Shown one piece after another: positions 41,561 to 53,977 of a stretch of DNA of 64,000 nt. Below the pieces are notes generated by a model that ran no database searches, was not told where the DNA came from, and saw only the letters and a list, made by a program, of their open reading frames with translations. Both the position numbers and the translations under genes were made by a program. This stretch comes from Symbiodinium natans (Eukaryota > Sar > Dinophyceae > Suessiales > Symbiodiniaceae): NCBI GenBank assembly GCA_905221605.1, contig CAJNDS010002114.1, forward strand, positions 1 through 64,000. The letters are read 5' to 3'. Numbering within the stretch: the first letter of the stretch is position 1; each line of letters starts with the position of its first letter.

Positions 41561-42384
41561 GCCGCACGTTTCCCATTGTTGGGCCCTTTGGGGCCGGTTT
41601 TTTGGGGCCAAATTGGGCCCAAAGGGCAAATGTTGCCCAAAATTAGCCAAAGGAGAAAAAAAGAGCCCACTTCATAAACTGTATAAACCTTATAAGTAGT
41701 TTTATATAATTCTTTTACCCCACCCCCCCAGCCCTCCTCCACCTTTCGTGCCCTCTACCTCAAAAACGAAGGCTTGTACTTGCACTTGTACTTGTAATGT
41801 ACTCTGATAGGCGCAGAGTGTGCCTAGGTCACTTGAGAAGTTTTGAGTGGTGCAGCAAACCCAGCTGATGCTCATGATTTCTCTGTCTCCCTATATATGG
41901 GCGATGGAACGGGTGTCCTTTTTGATCGTTTTCTGCATCTTGAATGGAGAAAAAGGACCCCCCAAGAAGGAAAAGTAACATAAGAAAAAGGGAGGGACAT
42001 TGAAGAGCTCCTCTCTTTACTTAGTCATTCCCTGTCCTCTCGTCGTATCTGTTGTTTTTCTTAGTCGCTTCAAAACGCAAAATAAGGGAAAGGCGATTTC
42101 CTGAAGAGGAAGAAGGGCACCTATCTGTGAATAGCAAGATTGGCTTTTTCTAATTAGGGAGAGACAAGGGAGTTATAAAAAGCTTTGATTAAAAAAATTA
42201 CATAATTTAAACAATTTAGATATTTCAAATAATGTAAATAACTTATATAGTTTAAATAGTTTAAATCCGAAAAGAGGGGGGAACCACCCTCCCCGCCCCC
42301 TAAGAATGAAATAATTTAAATAATTTCAATCCGAAACCTCCCCGTCGTACTTAAATTAATCATTATTAAATTCTTGGGAGAAAG

Positions 42385-43020
42385 GAAGCTCCGGGCAAAA
42401 CTTGGCCAAATCGAGCCGCGCATTTCTCATCGCATACGAAGAGCTGCCCGATTTGGCCAAATTTTGCCGGAAGGCTGCCCGGCAAAATTTGGCCAAATCG
42501 AGCCGCGCCTTTCTCATCGCCTACGAAGAGCAGCCCGATTTGGCCAAATTTTGCCCGAAAGCTGCTCGGCAAAATTTGGCCAAATCGAGCCACACATTTC
42601 TCATCGCCTACGAAGAGCAGCCCGATTTGGCCAAATTTTGCCCGAAAGCTGCTCGGCAAAATTTGGCCAAATCGAGCCGCGCATTTCTCATCGCCTACGA
42701 AGCGCAGCCCGATTTGGCCAAATTTTGCCCGAAAGCTGCCCGGCAAAATTTGGCCAAATCGAGCCGCGCCTTTCTCATCGCGTACGAAGAGCCTGATTTG
42801 GCCAAATTTTGCCCGAAAGTTGCCCGGCAAAATTTGGCCAAATCGAGCCGCACCTTTCTCATCGCCTACGAAGAGCAGCCCGATTTGGCCAAATTTTGCC
42901 CGGAGGCTGCCCGGCAAAATTTGGCCAAATCGAGCCGCGCATTTCTCATCGCGTACGACGAGCAGCTCGATTTGGCCAAATTTTGCCCGCAGACTGTCCG
43001 GCAAAATTTGGCCAAATCCA
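42385..43020. repeat. 87-bp satellite, array 2 (seven to eight units)
   Basis: Same unit as array 1 in the second copy of the large duplication; two or three units fewer, indicating unequal exchange. Confidence 0.9.
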
Positions 43021-43619
43021 GCCGCACGTTTCCCATTGTTGGGCCCTTTGGGGCCGTTTTTTTGAGGCCAAATTGGGCCCAAAGGGCAAATGTTGCCCAA
43101 AATTAGCCAAAGGAGAAAAAAAGAGCCCACTTCATAAACTGTATAAACCTTATAAGTGGTTTTATATAATTCTTTTACCCCACCCCCCCAGCCCTCCTCC
43201 ACCTTTCGTGCCCTCTACATCAAAAACGAAGGCTTGTACTTGCACTTGTACTTGTAATGTACTCTGATAGGCGCAGAGTGCGCCTATGTACTTGTAATGT
43301 ACTCTGATAGGCGCAGAGTGCGCCTAGGTCACTTGAGAAGTTTTGAGTGGCGCAGCAAACCCAGCTGATGCTCATGATTTCTCTGTCTCCCTATATATGG
43401 GCGATGGAACGGGTGTCCTTTTTGATCGTTTTCTGCATCTTCAAGGGAGGAAAAAGGACCCCCCAAGAAGGAAAAGTAACATAAGAAAAAGGGAGGGACA
43501 TTGAAGAGCTCCTCTCTTTATTTAGTCATTCCCTGTCCTCTCTTCTTATCTGTTGTTTTTCTTAGTCGCTTCAAAACGCAAAATAAGGGAAAGGCGATTT
43601 CCTGAAGAGGAAGAAGGGC

Positions 43620-46600
43620 ACCTATCTGTGAATAGCAAGATTGGCTTTTTAAATTAGGGAGAGACAAGGGAGATATATAAAGCTTTGCGACAAGTTTTGT
43701 CACTCCGTCTCCTTGCTTCCTGTCTGTTCTATTCCTTGCAGAGATAAGGGAAAGAGGATAGATAAAGAAGAGTGCCATCTTCTTTGCTCCTTGTTTTGTC
43801 TCTCCCTCTCCTTTATTCATCTCTCTTCCATTCTTTTCTTGGCTCTTCCCATTAAAATTGTGTTCTTTTTATCGCTCATCTCTCCTTCTCTTTCCCTTCT
43901 CTTCTCCTGTTCCCCTTTATATGACAAAAAACACAAGAAAGGAAGAACACGAGGGGAATGGAAGCCCTTTTCCTGTCTTCTCCTGTTGCAATGAATAAGG
44001 AAAAGAGCATAGGAGATAAGGAAGGGAATTGAAGAGTAAATGGGCGATGGAACGGGTGTTCTTTTTGATAGTTTTCTGCATCTTCAAGGGAGAAAAAAGG
44101 ACATCCCCCCAGAAGGAAAAGTAACATAAGAGATAGGGAGGAAAATTGAAGAGCTCCTCTCTTTACCTAGTCATTCCCTGTCCTCTCTTCTTATCTGTTG
44201 TTTTTCTTATTCGCTTCAAAAAGCAAAATAAGGGAAAGGCGATTCCCTGAAGAGGAAGAAGGGCACCTATCTATCTGTGAATAGCAAGATTGGTTTTTTC
44301 TAATTAGGGAGAGACAAGGGAGATATATAAAGCTTTGCGACAAGTTTTGTCACTCCGTCTCCTTGCTTCCTGTCTGTTCTATTCCTTGCAGAGATAAGGG
44401 AGAGAGGATAGATAAAGAAGAGTGCCATCTTCTTTGCGCCTTGTTTTGTCTCTCCCTCTCCTTTATTCATCTCTCTTCTATTCTTTTCTTGGCTCTTCCC
44501 ATTAAAATTGTGTTCTTTTTATCTCTCCTCGCTCCTTCTCTTTCCCTTCTCTTCTCCTGTTCCCCCTTAAATGACAAAAACGCAAGAAAGGAAGAACAAG
44601 AGGGGAATGGAGGCCCTGTTCTTTTCACAATGGATGGGGCAAGTGAGCGGGGTTGGCTCCTTGCCCGTAGACCCTCCCCATGCTTCAGCAAATTCTTCCT
44701 CTCGCCCTATCGCCTCTGTTCTTTTCCTTGTTCCCAAACGGAAAAAGTGAACGGGTTCCTGAAGACGAGAGAGGGCGCCTTTTTTTTCATTATAGAGGCA
44801 AAAGGGCAAGACAAGCAAGGGAGAGATGATAGATAAAGAATTCTCTTCTTTTCAATACCCTTCCAGGAAAATTAAAATGACCTCCTTGTTGTCTCTCCTC
44901 TCTCACTTCTCTTTCCCTTCTCTCCTTCTGCTTCCGTTTAGCTGTAAACCACAAGAAAGCCTTCTCCTTTTCATAATTCCTCCTGCTTAGTTTTTCTTAT
45001 TTCGAAAAGAAAAAGGGAAGGGAGAGATAAGGGAGAGGGGATGGATTAAGAAGAGCTTCTTGCAACTTGTTTTGTCTCTCCCTTTCCTTTATTCATCTCT
45101 CTTCCATTCTTTTCTTGGCTCTTCCCCTTAAAATTGTGTTCCTTTCATCGCTCCTCTCTCCTTCTCTTCCCCTTCTCTTCTCCTGTTCCCCTTTATATGA
45201 CAAAAACACAAGAAAGGAAGAACAAGAGGGGAATGGAGGCCCTTTTCCTGTCTTCTCCTGTTGCAATGAATAAGGAAAAGAGCATAGGAGATAAGGAAGG
45301 GAATTGAAGAGTAAATGGGCGATGGAACGGGTGTTCTTTTTGATAGTTTTCTGCATCTTCAAGGGAGAAAAAAGGACATCCCCCAAGGAGGAAAAGTAAC
45401 ATAAGAGATAGGGAGGAAAATTGAAGAGCTACTCTCTTTACCTAGTCATTCCCTGTCCTCTCTTCTTATCTGTTGTTTTTCTTATTCGCTTCAAAAAGCC
45501 AAATAAGGGAAAGGCGATTTCCTGAAGAGGAAGAAGGGCACCTATCTATCTGTGAATAGCAAGATTGGTTTTTTCTAATTAGGGAGAGACAAGGGAGATA
45601 TATAAAGCTTTGCGACAAGTTTTGTCACTCCGTCTCCTTGCTTCCTGTCTGTTCTATTCCTTGCAGAGATAAGGGAGAGAGGATAGATAAAGAAGAGTGC
45701 CATCTTCTTTGCGCCTTGTTTTGTCTCTCCCTCTCCTTTATTCATCTCTCTTCCATTCTTTTCTTGGCTCTTCCCATTAAAATTGTGTTCTTTTTATCGC
45801 TCCTCTCTCCTTCTCTTCCCCTTCTCTTCTCCTGTTCCCCTTTATATGACAAAAACACAAGAAAGGAAGAACAAGAGGGGAATGGAAGCCCTTTTCCTGT
45901 CTTCTCCTCTTGCAATGAATAAGGAAAAGAGCATAAGAGATAAGGAAGGGAATTGAAGAGTAGATGGGCGATGGAACGGGTGTTCTTTTTGATAGTTTTC
46001 TGCATCTTCAAGGGAGAAAAAAGGACATCCCCCAAGGAGGAAAAGTAACATAAGAGATAGGGAGGAAAATTGAAGAGCTCCTCTCTTTACCTAGTCATTC
46101 CCTGTCCTCTCTTCTTATCTCTTGTTTTTCTTATTCGCTTCAAAAAGCCAAATAAAGGAAAGGCGATTTCCTGAAGAGGAAGAAGGGCGCCTATCTATCT
46201 GTGAATAGCAAGATTGGTTTTTTCTAATTAGGGAGAGACAAGGGAGATATATAAAGCTTTGCGACAAGTTTTGTCACTCCGTCTCCTTGCTTCCTGTCTG
46301 TTCTATTCCTTGCAGAGATAAGGGAGAGAGGATAGATAAAGAAGAGTGCCATCTTCTTTGCGCCTTGTTTTGTCTCTCCCTCTCCTTTATTCATCTCTCT
46401 TCTATTCTTTTCTTGGCTCTTCCCATTAAAATTGTGTTCTTTTTATCTCTCCTCGCTCCTTCTCTTTCCCTTCTCTTCTCCTGTTCCCCCTGAAATGACA
46501 AAAACGCAAGAAAGGAAGAACAAGAGGGGAATGGAGGCCCTGTTCTTTTCACAATGGATGGGGCAAGTGAGCGGGGTTGGCTCCTTGCCCGTAGACCCTC

Positions 46601-49040
46601 CCCATGCTTCAGCAAATTCTTCCTCTCGCCCTATCGCCTCTGTTCTTTTCCTTGTTCCCAAACGGAAAAAGTGAACGGGTTCCTGAAGACGAGAGAGGGC
46701 GCCTTTTTTTTCATTATAGAGGGAAAAGGGAAAGACAAGCAAGGGAGAGATGATAGATAAAGATCAGTGCCATCCGTCTCCTTGTTTCTTGTCTTTTCTC
46801 TTCTTTTCAATACCCTTCCAGAAAATTAAAATGACCTCCTTGTTGTCTCTCCTCTCTCACTTCTCTTTCCTTTCTCTCCTTCTGTTTCCGTTTAGCTGAT
46901 AAACCACAAGAAAGGAACTTGTATGATAGGGGCAGTGGGAGGGTAAGCAGAGGGTGACTCCTTGCGTGTGGACCTTGCCATACTTCATCATATCACTCTT
47001 TTCGGCCTATCTCTTCTGCTCTTTTCCTTACCCTTCTCCTTTTCATAATTCTTCCTGCTTAGTTTGTCTTATTTCGAAACGAAAAAGGGAAGGGAGAGAT
47101 AAGGGAGAGGGGATGGATTAAGAAGAGCGCCATCTTCTTTGCAACTTGTTTTGTCTCTCCCTCTCCTTTATTCATCTCTCTTCTATTCTTTTCTTGGCTC
47201 TTCCCATTAAAAGTGTGTTCCTTTCATCGCTCCTCTCTCCTTCTCTTCCCCTTCTCTTCTCCTGTTCCCCTTTATATGACAAAAACACAAGAAAGGAAGA
47301 ACAAGAGGGGAATGGAGGCCCTTTTCCTGTCTTCTCCTGTTGCAATGACTAAAGAAAAGAGCATAGGAGATAAGGAAGGGAATTGAAGAGTAAATGGGCG
47401 ATGGAACGGGTGTTCCTTTTGATAGTTTTCTGCATCTTCAAGGGAGAAAAAAAAGGACATCCCCCAAGAAGGAAAAGTAACGCACAATTGAAGAGCCCCT
47501 CTCTTTACCTAGTCATTCCCTGTCCTCTCTTCTTATCTGTTGTTTTTCTTATTCGCTTCAAAAAGCAAAATTTGGGAAAGGCGATTTCCTGAAGTGGAAG
47601 AAGGGCACTTATCTATCTGCGAAGAGCAAGATTGGTTTTTTTCTAATTAGGGAGAGACTTGCCCCGCCTGAGCCTCCCTGGCCTGCTTGTTGTGGCCACA
47701 TTCCGCTACAGTTGCCCCGCCTGAGCCTCCCTGGCCTGCTTGTTGTGGCCACATTCCGGTACAGTTGCGCTTCCAGAAAAATGCCGTCCAAGTCATCTCT
47801 CCTCTCTCACTTCCCTTTCCCTTTTCTCCTTCTGTTTCCTTTCAACTGATACAGCGCAAGAAAGGAACTTGTATGATAAGGCAGTGGAAGGGTAAGCAGA
47901 GGGTGACTCCTGGCGCGTGGACCTTGCCATACTTCATCATACCCCTCCTATCGGCCTATCCTTTCCGTTCCTTTCCGTCCCCTTCTCCTTCTCATAGTTC
48001 TTCCTTTTTGTTTTCTTATTTCGAAAAGAAAGAGGGCAGGGAGAGATAAGGGGGAGAGGATAGATAAAGAAGAGTGCCATCTTCTCTGCGCCTTATTTTG
48101 TCTCTCCCTCTCCTTTATTCATCTCTCTTCTATTTTTTCTTTGCTCTTCCCAGTACAAATGCAATCCTTGTTGTCTCTCCTCTCTTCTTCTCTCTCCCTT
48201 CTCTTCTCCTGTTCCCCTTGATATGACAAAAACACAAGAAAGGAAGAACAAGAGGGGAATGGAGGCCCTGTTCCTTTCTTTTCCTGTTTCAATGGATGGG
48301 GAAACTGAGCGGGGTTGGCTCCTTGTCCGTAGACCCTCCCCATGCTTCAGCAAATCCCTCCTCTCGCCCTATCGCCTCTGTTCTTTCCTTGTTCCCAAAT
48401 GGAAAAAGAAAACGGGTTCCTTTGCATGTTCATTGTTCTTCCTTTTGTTTTCTATTTGACAGGGAAAAGAACAAGAGAAGAAAGATGAAAACGAGCACCA
48501 TCTTCTCTTAGCCTGATTTTGCACCTACCTCTCCTGTCTTCATTTCTCTTCCATTCTTTTCATTGCTCTTCCCATTAAAATTGCATTCCTTTTGATCTCT
48601 CCTCTCTCCTTTCTCTCTCCCTTCCCGTCTCCTGTTCTCTTTGAATTTCAAAAACACACAAAAGGAAGCTTCTTTTCCTTATTGAATGAAAAAGAAAAAG
48701 AAGAAAAGAGATAGGGAAAGACACTGAAGAGCTCCACTGCCTATTGTTTCATTCCCTTTCCTCTCTTTCTATGTGTTGTTTTCCTTGTCGTTTCAGAAAG
48801 CAAGCAAAATACGGGCAAGGGGGCTTCCTGAAGAGGAGAGAGATCTGCGAAGACCAAAAAAAGTCTTGTCTTTTGAATTATAGAGGGAAACGGGAGAGGC
48901 AAGGAAGGGAGAGATGATAGATAAAGAAGAGTGCCATCCGTCTCCTTGTTTCTTGTCTTTTCTCTTCTTTTCAATACCCTTCCAGAAAATTAAAATGGCC
49001 TCCTTGTTGTCTCTCCTCTCTCACTTCTCTTTCCCTTCTG
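43620..49040. repeat. Polypyrimidine/polypurine complex tandem repeats
   Basis: Large units recur: AGCAAGATTGG near 43634, 44283, 45558, 46207 and 47626 (spacings about 650, 1275, 650, 1420). Units combine a TATATAAAGCTTTGCGACAA segment, C/T-rich blocks (TTCATCTCTCTTCCATTC), a GGAAGAACAAGAGGGGAATG block and GGGCGATGGAACGGGTGTTC. Frames such as SLSFIHLSSILFLALP repeat for this reason. Confidence 0.9.
47659..47764. repeat. 53-bp GC-rich tandem duplication inside the CT-rich array
   Basis: TTGCCCCGCCTGAGCCTCCC starts both copies (47659-47711, 47712-47764); one mismatch (CCGCTA against CCGGTA). It resembles nothing else in the window. Confidence 0.9.
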
Positions 49041-49536
49041 CCGCAGCCAAACAGCGACTTTTTCACGCAGGCTGAAAAAAAAGAACACGCATACACAGAC
49101 AGCAAAGAGAAACAAATGAAAATAAGAATAACCAGAAATTCGCAGTTCGTAATGGCGTGCGGCTAGGCCTAGAACCGCTGGGCATGAGATTTGCGTGCCA
49201 TATGTAGGTGTAAATATGTATTTTTGTATTACGATGTTTATATTCGCTCTTTTAAAGCAATAAGAAAAACCCAAAGCTAAATAGACCCTAAAGGCGGCGG
49301 GCTCATATATATATATATATATATAGATAGATTGATATATAAGGGGGTATATATATATATATATAGATATATATATATATAGATATAGGGTTCGATAGGG
49401 GAATAAGACTAAGGGTCGCTTCTAGGGGTCCCTCCCTATACCCCTCCTAAACCCTAAACCCTAAACCCTAAACCCTAAACCCTAAACCCTAAACCCTAAA
49501 CCCTAAACCCTAAACCCTAAACCCTAAACCCTAAAC
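49041..49536. other. Spacer, TA microsatellite and telomere tract
   Basis: Unique sequence to 49290, then (TA)n with GATA interruptions (49302-49388) belonging to a degraded family 6 copy, and CCCTAAA 49447-49536. Confidence 0.7.
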
Positions 49537-49627
49537 CCTCAGATCGTTCAGATGCAAGTTGCTGGAAGGCTGCCAGCAGACCAAGGCATTCTGGGACCTG
49601 GGCTGCAAGGGCAGATCGCAGAGTACC
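49537..49627 (-). CDS. Exon, 30 codons, unknown gene
   Basis: Acceptor ACCTCCCAG|GGT and donor GAGG|GTTTAGGG. Reads GTLRSALAAQVPECLGLLAA then FQQLASERSE. Bracketed by 90 bp of CCCTAAA on the left and a long TTCAGGG/TTTAGGG tract on the right, a textbook case of the pattern. Confidence 0.65.
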
Positions 49628-50376
49628 CTGGGAGGTTCAGGGTTCAGGGTTCAGGGTTCAGGGTTTAGGGTTTAGGGTTTAGGGTTTAGGGTTTAGGGTT
49701 TAGGGTTTAGGGCAATTCTAGGGGTTTAGAGTTTAGGGTTTAGGGCAACTTTAGGGGTTCAGGGTTTAGGGGTTTAGGGTTTAGGGTTTACGGGTTTAGG
49801 GGTTTAGGGGTTTAGGGGTTTAGCGGGTAGGGTTTAGCGTCGGGAATGGTTCAGGGTATCCTAGGAGGTTCAGGGTTTAGGGCTTGAGGGGTTTAGGGTT
49901 CTGGGTTTGGGGGAAATCGTTGAGGGTTGAGGGTTTGGGGTCTGGGGCTTTGGGGATTTGGGGCTTAATTAGGGTGCAGAGGTGCCGAGGTCGATCGGAG
50001 CCTAGCAGCTGCAGGTAACCTGCAGCGATAGATCCTAGAAGTATCACATGGGGCCATGGAAACCTTGAGTCCTTAAACCCTAAACCCTAAACCCTAAACC
50101 CTAAACCCTAAACCCTAAAACCTAAACCCTAAACCCCAAAAGCTGAACCCTGAACCCTGAACCCTAAACCCTAAACCCACAACCCCAAACCGAGCCCCCT
50201 GAAGGAGGGCTACTAGGGGGTGACTCGGGGTCCGAGTACAAGAGTTGCTCTAAAGGTCCTTTGGAGGGATGGACCTGGAATAGAAGTCCCTTGAAACGGG
50301 ATGGCTTGTGAACATGTTGGCCTTTTGAACCCTAAACCCTAAACCCTAAACCCTATAAGAACAACTCCCACATACG

Positions 50377-50433
50377 TCATGCCAAGCCACATCTTCTTCG
50401 CAGTTGTTCTACTTCTTCGAGTAGCTCGGCGAA
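50377..50433 (-). CDS. Terminal exon of an unknown gene
   Basis: Acceptor GGGATTCAG|TTC; reads FAELLEEVEQLRRRCGLA then TGA at 50377-50379. Coiled-coil-like. In phase with 50585-50671. Confidence 0.6.
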   Translation of the reverse strand, partial: FAELLEEVEQLRRRCGLA

Positions 50434-50584
50434 CTGAATCCCAAAGCGCCAAACTTACACGCTAAACAACCCCAAACCCCAAACCCCAAACCCGAAACCC
50501 TAAACCCTAAACCCTAAACCCCAAACCCTAAACCCTAAACCCTAAACCCTAAGCCCTGGCTGAGGCAGCCGCTGCGGCCATCAC

Positions 50585-50671
50585 CTTCGTCGCATCCTTG
50601 GCGCTCCCAGATTTGGCGGCTTTGGCTGCATCCGGGGCCTCGAAAGCATCAAGCCACCAAGGTCCAAAAAG
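50585..50671 (-). CDS. Exon, 29 codons, joined to 50377-50433
   Basis: Acceptor GGGAG|CTT and donor ACGAAG|GTGATG, phase 0 at both ends. Reads LFGPWWLDAFEAPDAAKAAK then SGSAKDATK. CCCTAAA flanks both sides. Confidence 0.55.
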
Positions 50672-52419
50672 CTCCCTAAACCCTAAACCCTAAACCCTGA
50701 ACCCGAAACCCTAAACCCTAAACCCTAAACCATAAGCTCCCTAAACCCTAAACCATAAGCTCCCTAAACCCTAAGCTCCCTACACCCTAGGCTCCCTAAG
50801 CCCCTAGGCTCCTTAAACTCTAAGCCCGAAGCTTGCCCGAAAACCTCAGCCCTAAGATCCCTCAACCCCAAACCCCAAACCCCAAACCCCAAACCCCGAA
50901 CCCCGAACCCCAAACCCCAAACCCCAAGCCTGAATCTCCCTAAACCCTAAACACTAAACCCTAAACCCGATTTCCCGATTTGGGGCTTTCCCGGGACCTG
51001 GGCCCGCCTAGACCTCTCAAAGCCCAAGACCTTAAACTCTAAAGCTCGAAGCCGGTTCAGTTTAGGGTTTAGGGTTTAGGGTTTAGGGTTTGGGGTTTGG
51101 GGTTTGGAGTTTAGGGTTTATGAGTTTAGGGCTTATAGGGTTTAGGGTTTAGGGCTTGGGGATTGGGGTTTGGGGGTTTTGGGCCGGGTTCTAGAATTGA
51201 GGGGCTTAGGATTTAGAGTTTGTAGTTTGTAGGGAGAACCTCAGGGCTTGAAGTTCTCAATCGCCTGAACAGGGAATTATACGTAGGATAGATATGGTTC
51301 TCATTGCACGTTTTCATGTTGTTGCATATACATGTTACCCCCCAAAAAAGGAAGCGGACCGTAGTGATTTTCCTTCTACCCTTTAAGAAGACGAAACCTT
51401 ATTGGGTACCCTAAGCCCTCCACCCTAAAACCCAAACCCGCAACCCCTTTTGATAAGGCACAAAGGGATTACTCAAAAGGTAGACCCGCGAATCCCGAAT
51501 CCCGAAACCAGGCGCCTCCGGGGCGCTGCTGGTGTCCAGAGCCTCGCTAGGGCTGGGACAGGTGCATCATACTTTAGATAAATATTGTATTGTTTTTGTC
51601 TATTTTGTGCAACTGAAAACAACACTGAATATTTGCTTCTACATTCAGGGATCCGCCTTGAAAAGGCATAAGTCGCAAGGCGTCAGGCTTTTTTCATGGG
51701 CTTAGGCTTTTAGGTTTAAGATTTCGGGCTTGGGCTTAGGATTTAATCGGGCTCAGGGTTCACGATTTTTTTGGCAGGGCTTCAGGGGTTTAGTAGGCGC
51801 TGGGTTCCTCCATGACCACCGGTACCCGCTTGGGGTGTATATGCCAACTGTAGCCTAAGCAAATCCACTAAAAAAGGCCTCGATTGTGCCCAGTAGGGAG
51901 AACAGGGATCTTCAGCCCTAAGCCATCAGTAGAGGGTTTAGGGTTTAAGGTTGAGGGTTTAGGGTTTAAATAGGGTTTAGGGTCTATGGTTGGAAGTACA
52001 CGGGGTTTGGAGTTTCTTGGGCTTACCTTATTCCTACTTGCAGGCATTGAGGTCGCTGCAAACTCTACGAATAGTTCTAGCTCTACCCAGCCATGAACCG
52101 AAACCCAAACCCATAAACCATATAAACCTTACAAAACCCTCTTTCAACCCTACGAATCCAACTCCCAAACTCCGCCCTTAAACCAAAAACCCTCAGCCCT
52201 GAAACCTAAACCCTCAGCCCTTTCAAGGTACGCAACTCCCAAAACTCCGCCCTTAACCCTGAACCCTCAACCCTAAACCCTGAACCCTGAACCCTAAACC
52301 CTAAACCCTAAAGCCCTTTTCAGAAGGTACCCAACTCAAAAACTCCGCCGTGCTGCCGGTGCGTTTGGGACACCCGGAGCCGCGGCGGAGGCCTCGGTTG
52401 TAGGGAGTGCCGGGGGGGT

Positions 52420-52810
52420 TTAGGGTTTTCAGGGTTCAGGGGTTCAGGGGTTCAGGGGTTCAGGGGTTCAGGGGTTTAGGGGTTTAGGGGTTTAGGGGTT
52501 TAGGGCTTTAGGGCTTTAGGGGTTTTCAGGGTTCAGGGTTTAGGGGTTCAGGGGTTTAGGGGTTTAGGGGTTTTCAGGGTTCAGGGGTTTAGGGGTTTAG
52601 GGGTTTAGGGGTTTAGGGCTTTAGGGGTTTTCAGGGTTCAGGGTTTAGGGGTTCAGGGGTTTAGGGGTGTTTAGGGGTTTTCAGGGTTCAGGGGTTTAGG
52701 GGTTTAGGGGTTTAGGGGTTTAGGGGTTTAGGGGTTTCGGGGTTTAGGGGTTTTCAGGGTTCAGGGTTTAGGGGTTCAGGGGTTTAGGGGTTTAGGGGTT
52801 TTCAGGGTTT
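52420..52810. repeat. TTTAGGGG/TTCAGGGG array with higher-order structure
   Basis: Octamers TTTAGGGG and TTCAGGGG alternate with a repeated block containing TTTTCAGGGTTCAGGG; that block recurs about every 40-110 bp, unlike simple slippage. Confidence 0.9.
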
Positions 52811-53194
52811 GGAGTGAAGGGTTTCGGGATTCGGGTTTAGGGTGTTGTGTCAGGTACAGGGGGGGTCCGCCGGCTCCGTGGAGGAACCCGCAACGCGCCA
52901 CTTCTCAGGCCCGGGAACTAAATTTGGGTTTTTCCACCCCGCCCCCCTCCACCCCTCCCCGCCACAACCCCCACCACAACCCCCCCCCAAAGCAGCCTAA
53001 ACCCTGAACCGCAAACCCAAACCACCAAGCCCCAAACCCTTACACCTGTTCTCCTCCGGGGTCGGCGCCTTGAGCCAGAGGCTCTTAATTCTTTTTCTTG
53101 GCTGGGGATCTTTCTTTCGTGGACTTGCAGCATTCACCGGCAGGACGAAGTGAGCATTTGTTTTTTTCATTGTGTGGGCTCTTCTCATGGCATT

Positions 53195-53830
53195 GACATC
53201 CTACGCGGGCCTACGCGTGAACTCATGTTTAGTAGCCGCGCGGCCTACGCGCGGAGTATGTTGTTGACGCGTGCCTACGCGGACCTACGCGGCAGGCACT
53301 CGAACAAAGCGCAAACGCATTATTTGACTTGCTATATTGTAGCCACTGGCACATTCGGATTGCTCAACCAAACTTTCTGCCCAACCCTGCCCGATTTTCT
53401 GCCCAACCCTGCCCGGTTTTTTGCTCAACCCTGCCCGAATTGTGATGTTGACGGATGGGCTACGACGTTGAAAACGACACCTACGACTACGCGCGGGCTA
53501 CGCGGAGCCTACGCCGCGCCTACGCGGAATTCCTACTTATATGTGCAGTTATACATAGGGATATTTCGATATACATATAAATACATTTTGTCATAAATAT
53601 AAATATAAACAGAAATATGAGAATATTCTGAATCAATATATATATATATATACATATAATGATAAAACCATATAGTTACAGTTATATATATATATATCTC
53701 AATTAAACCAACAACCTACGCGGACCACGCGGACCTACTGCGTAGACTTGCCTACGCGGACCCTACGCAGACCTACGCCCTGCAGGCAAAATGCTACGCG
53801 GCCGACTTTCAATGTTCGCGTCTCTACGTG
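53195..53830. repeat. Dispersed CCTACGCGG motif cluster
   Basis: About 20 copies of CTACGCGG, CTACGCGC or CTACGCAG in two sub-clusters (53200-53300, 53480-53530) plus 53710-53830, separated by unique and TA-rich sequence. Within it, CAACCCTGCCCG repeats three times at 53383-53440. Confidence 0.8.
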
Positions 53831-53870
53831 GCCTTGCTTGTAGAAAAAAACGCTGCTCAAGTAGGGCTTA

Positions 53871-53977
53871 TCAGTAGCCCAGTCACATGATAATAAGGGC
53901 ACCCTTCTTTTTGGTTGGTTACCTTATAAGGGAACCAGAACCGAAAAAATTAAAAAGAGAACCACTGGGCAACCAAG
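53871..53977. repeat. Palindromic MITE-like element, family 3
   Basis: AGTAGCCCAGTCACATGATA on the left against CCACTGGGCAACCAAGG on the right; internal AAGGGCACCCTTCTTTTTGG. Confidence 0.7.

Larger units (their letters stand above)
40426..43620. repeat. Tandem duplication of a segment of about 1.6 kb
   Basis: GGGCACCTATCTGTGAATAG starts both copies, at about 40427 and 42116; each holds an AATTTAAATAATT-type AT segment, an 87-bp satellite array, a GGGCCCAAAGGGCAAATG segment, a CACCCCCCCAGCCCTCCTCC segment and a CTATATATGGGCGATGGAAC segment. The second copy also has a local doubling of 52 bp near 43250-43330. Confidence 0.85.

Noticed and set aside
40620-43267. Repeat proteins of 130-322 residues on both strands
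   Set aside because: They derive from an 87-bp satellite with stop-free frames; overlapping frames on both strands repeat the same peptides.
43713-48511. Hydrophobic or Arg-rich small proteins (SLSFIHLSSILFLALP type)
   Set aside because: They recur in every unit of a C/T- and G/A-rich tandem repeat.
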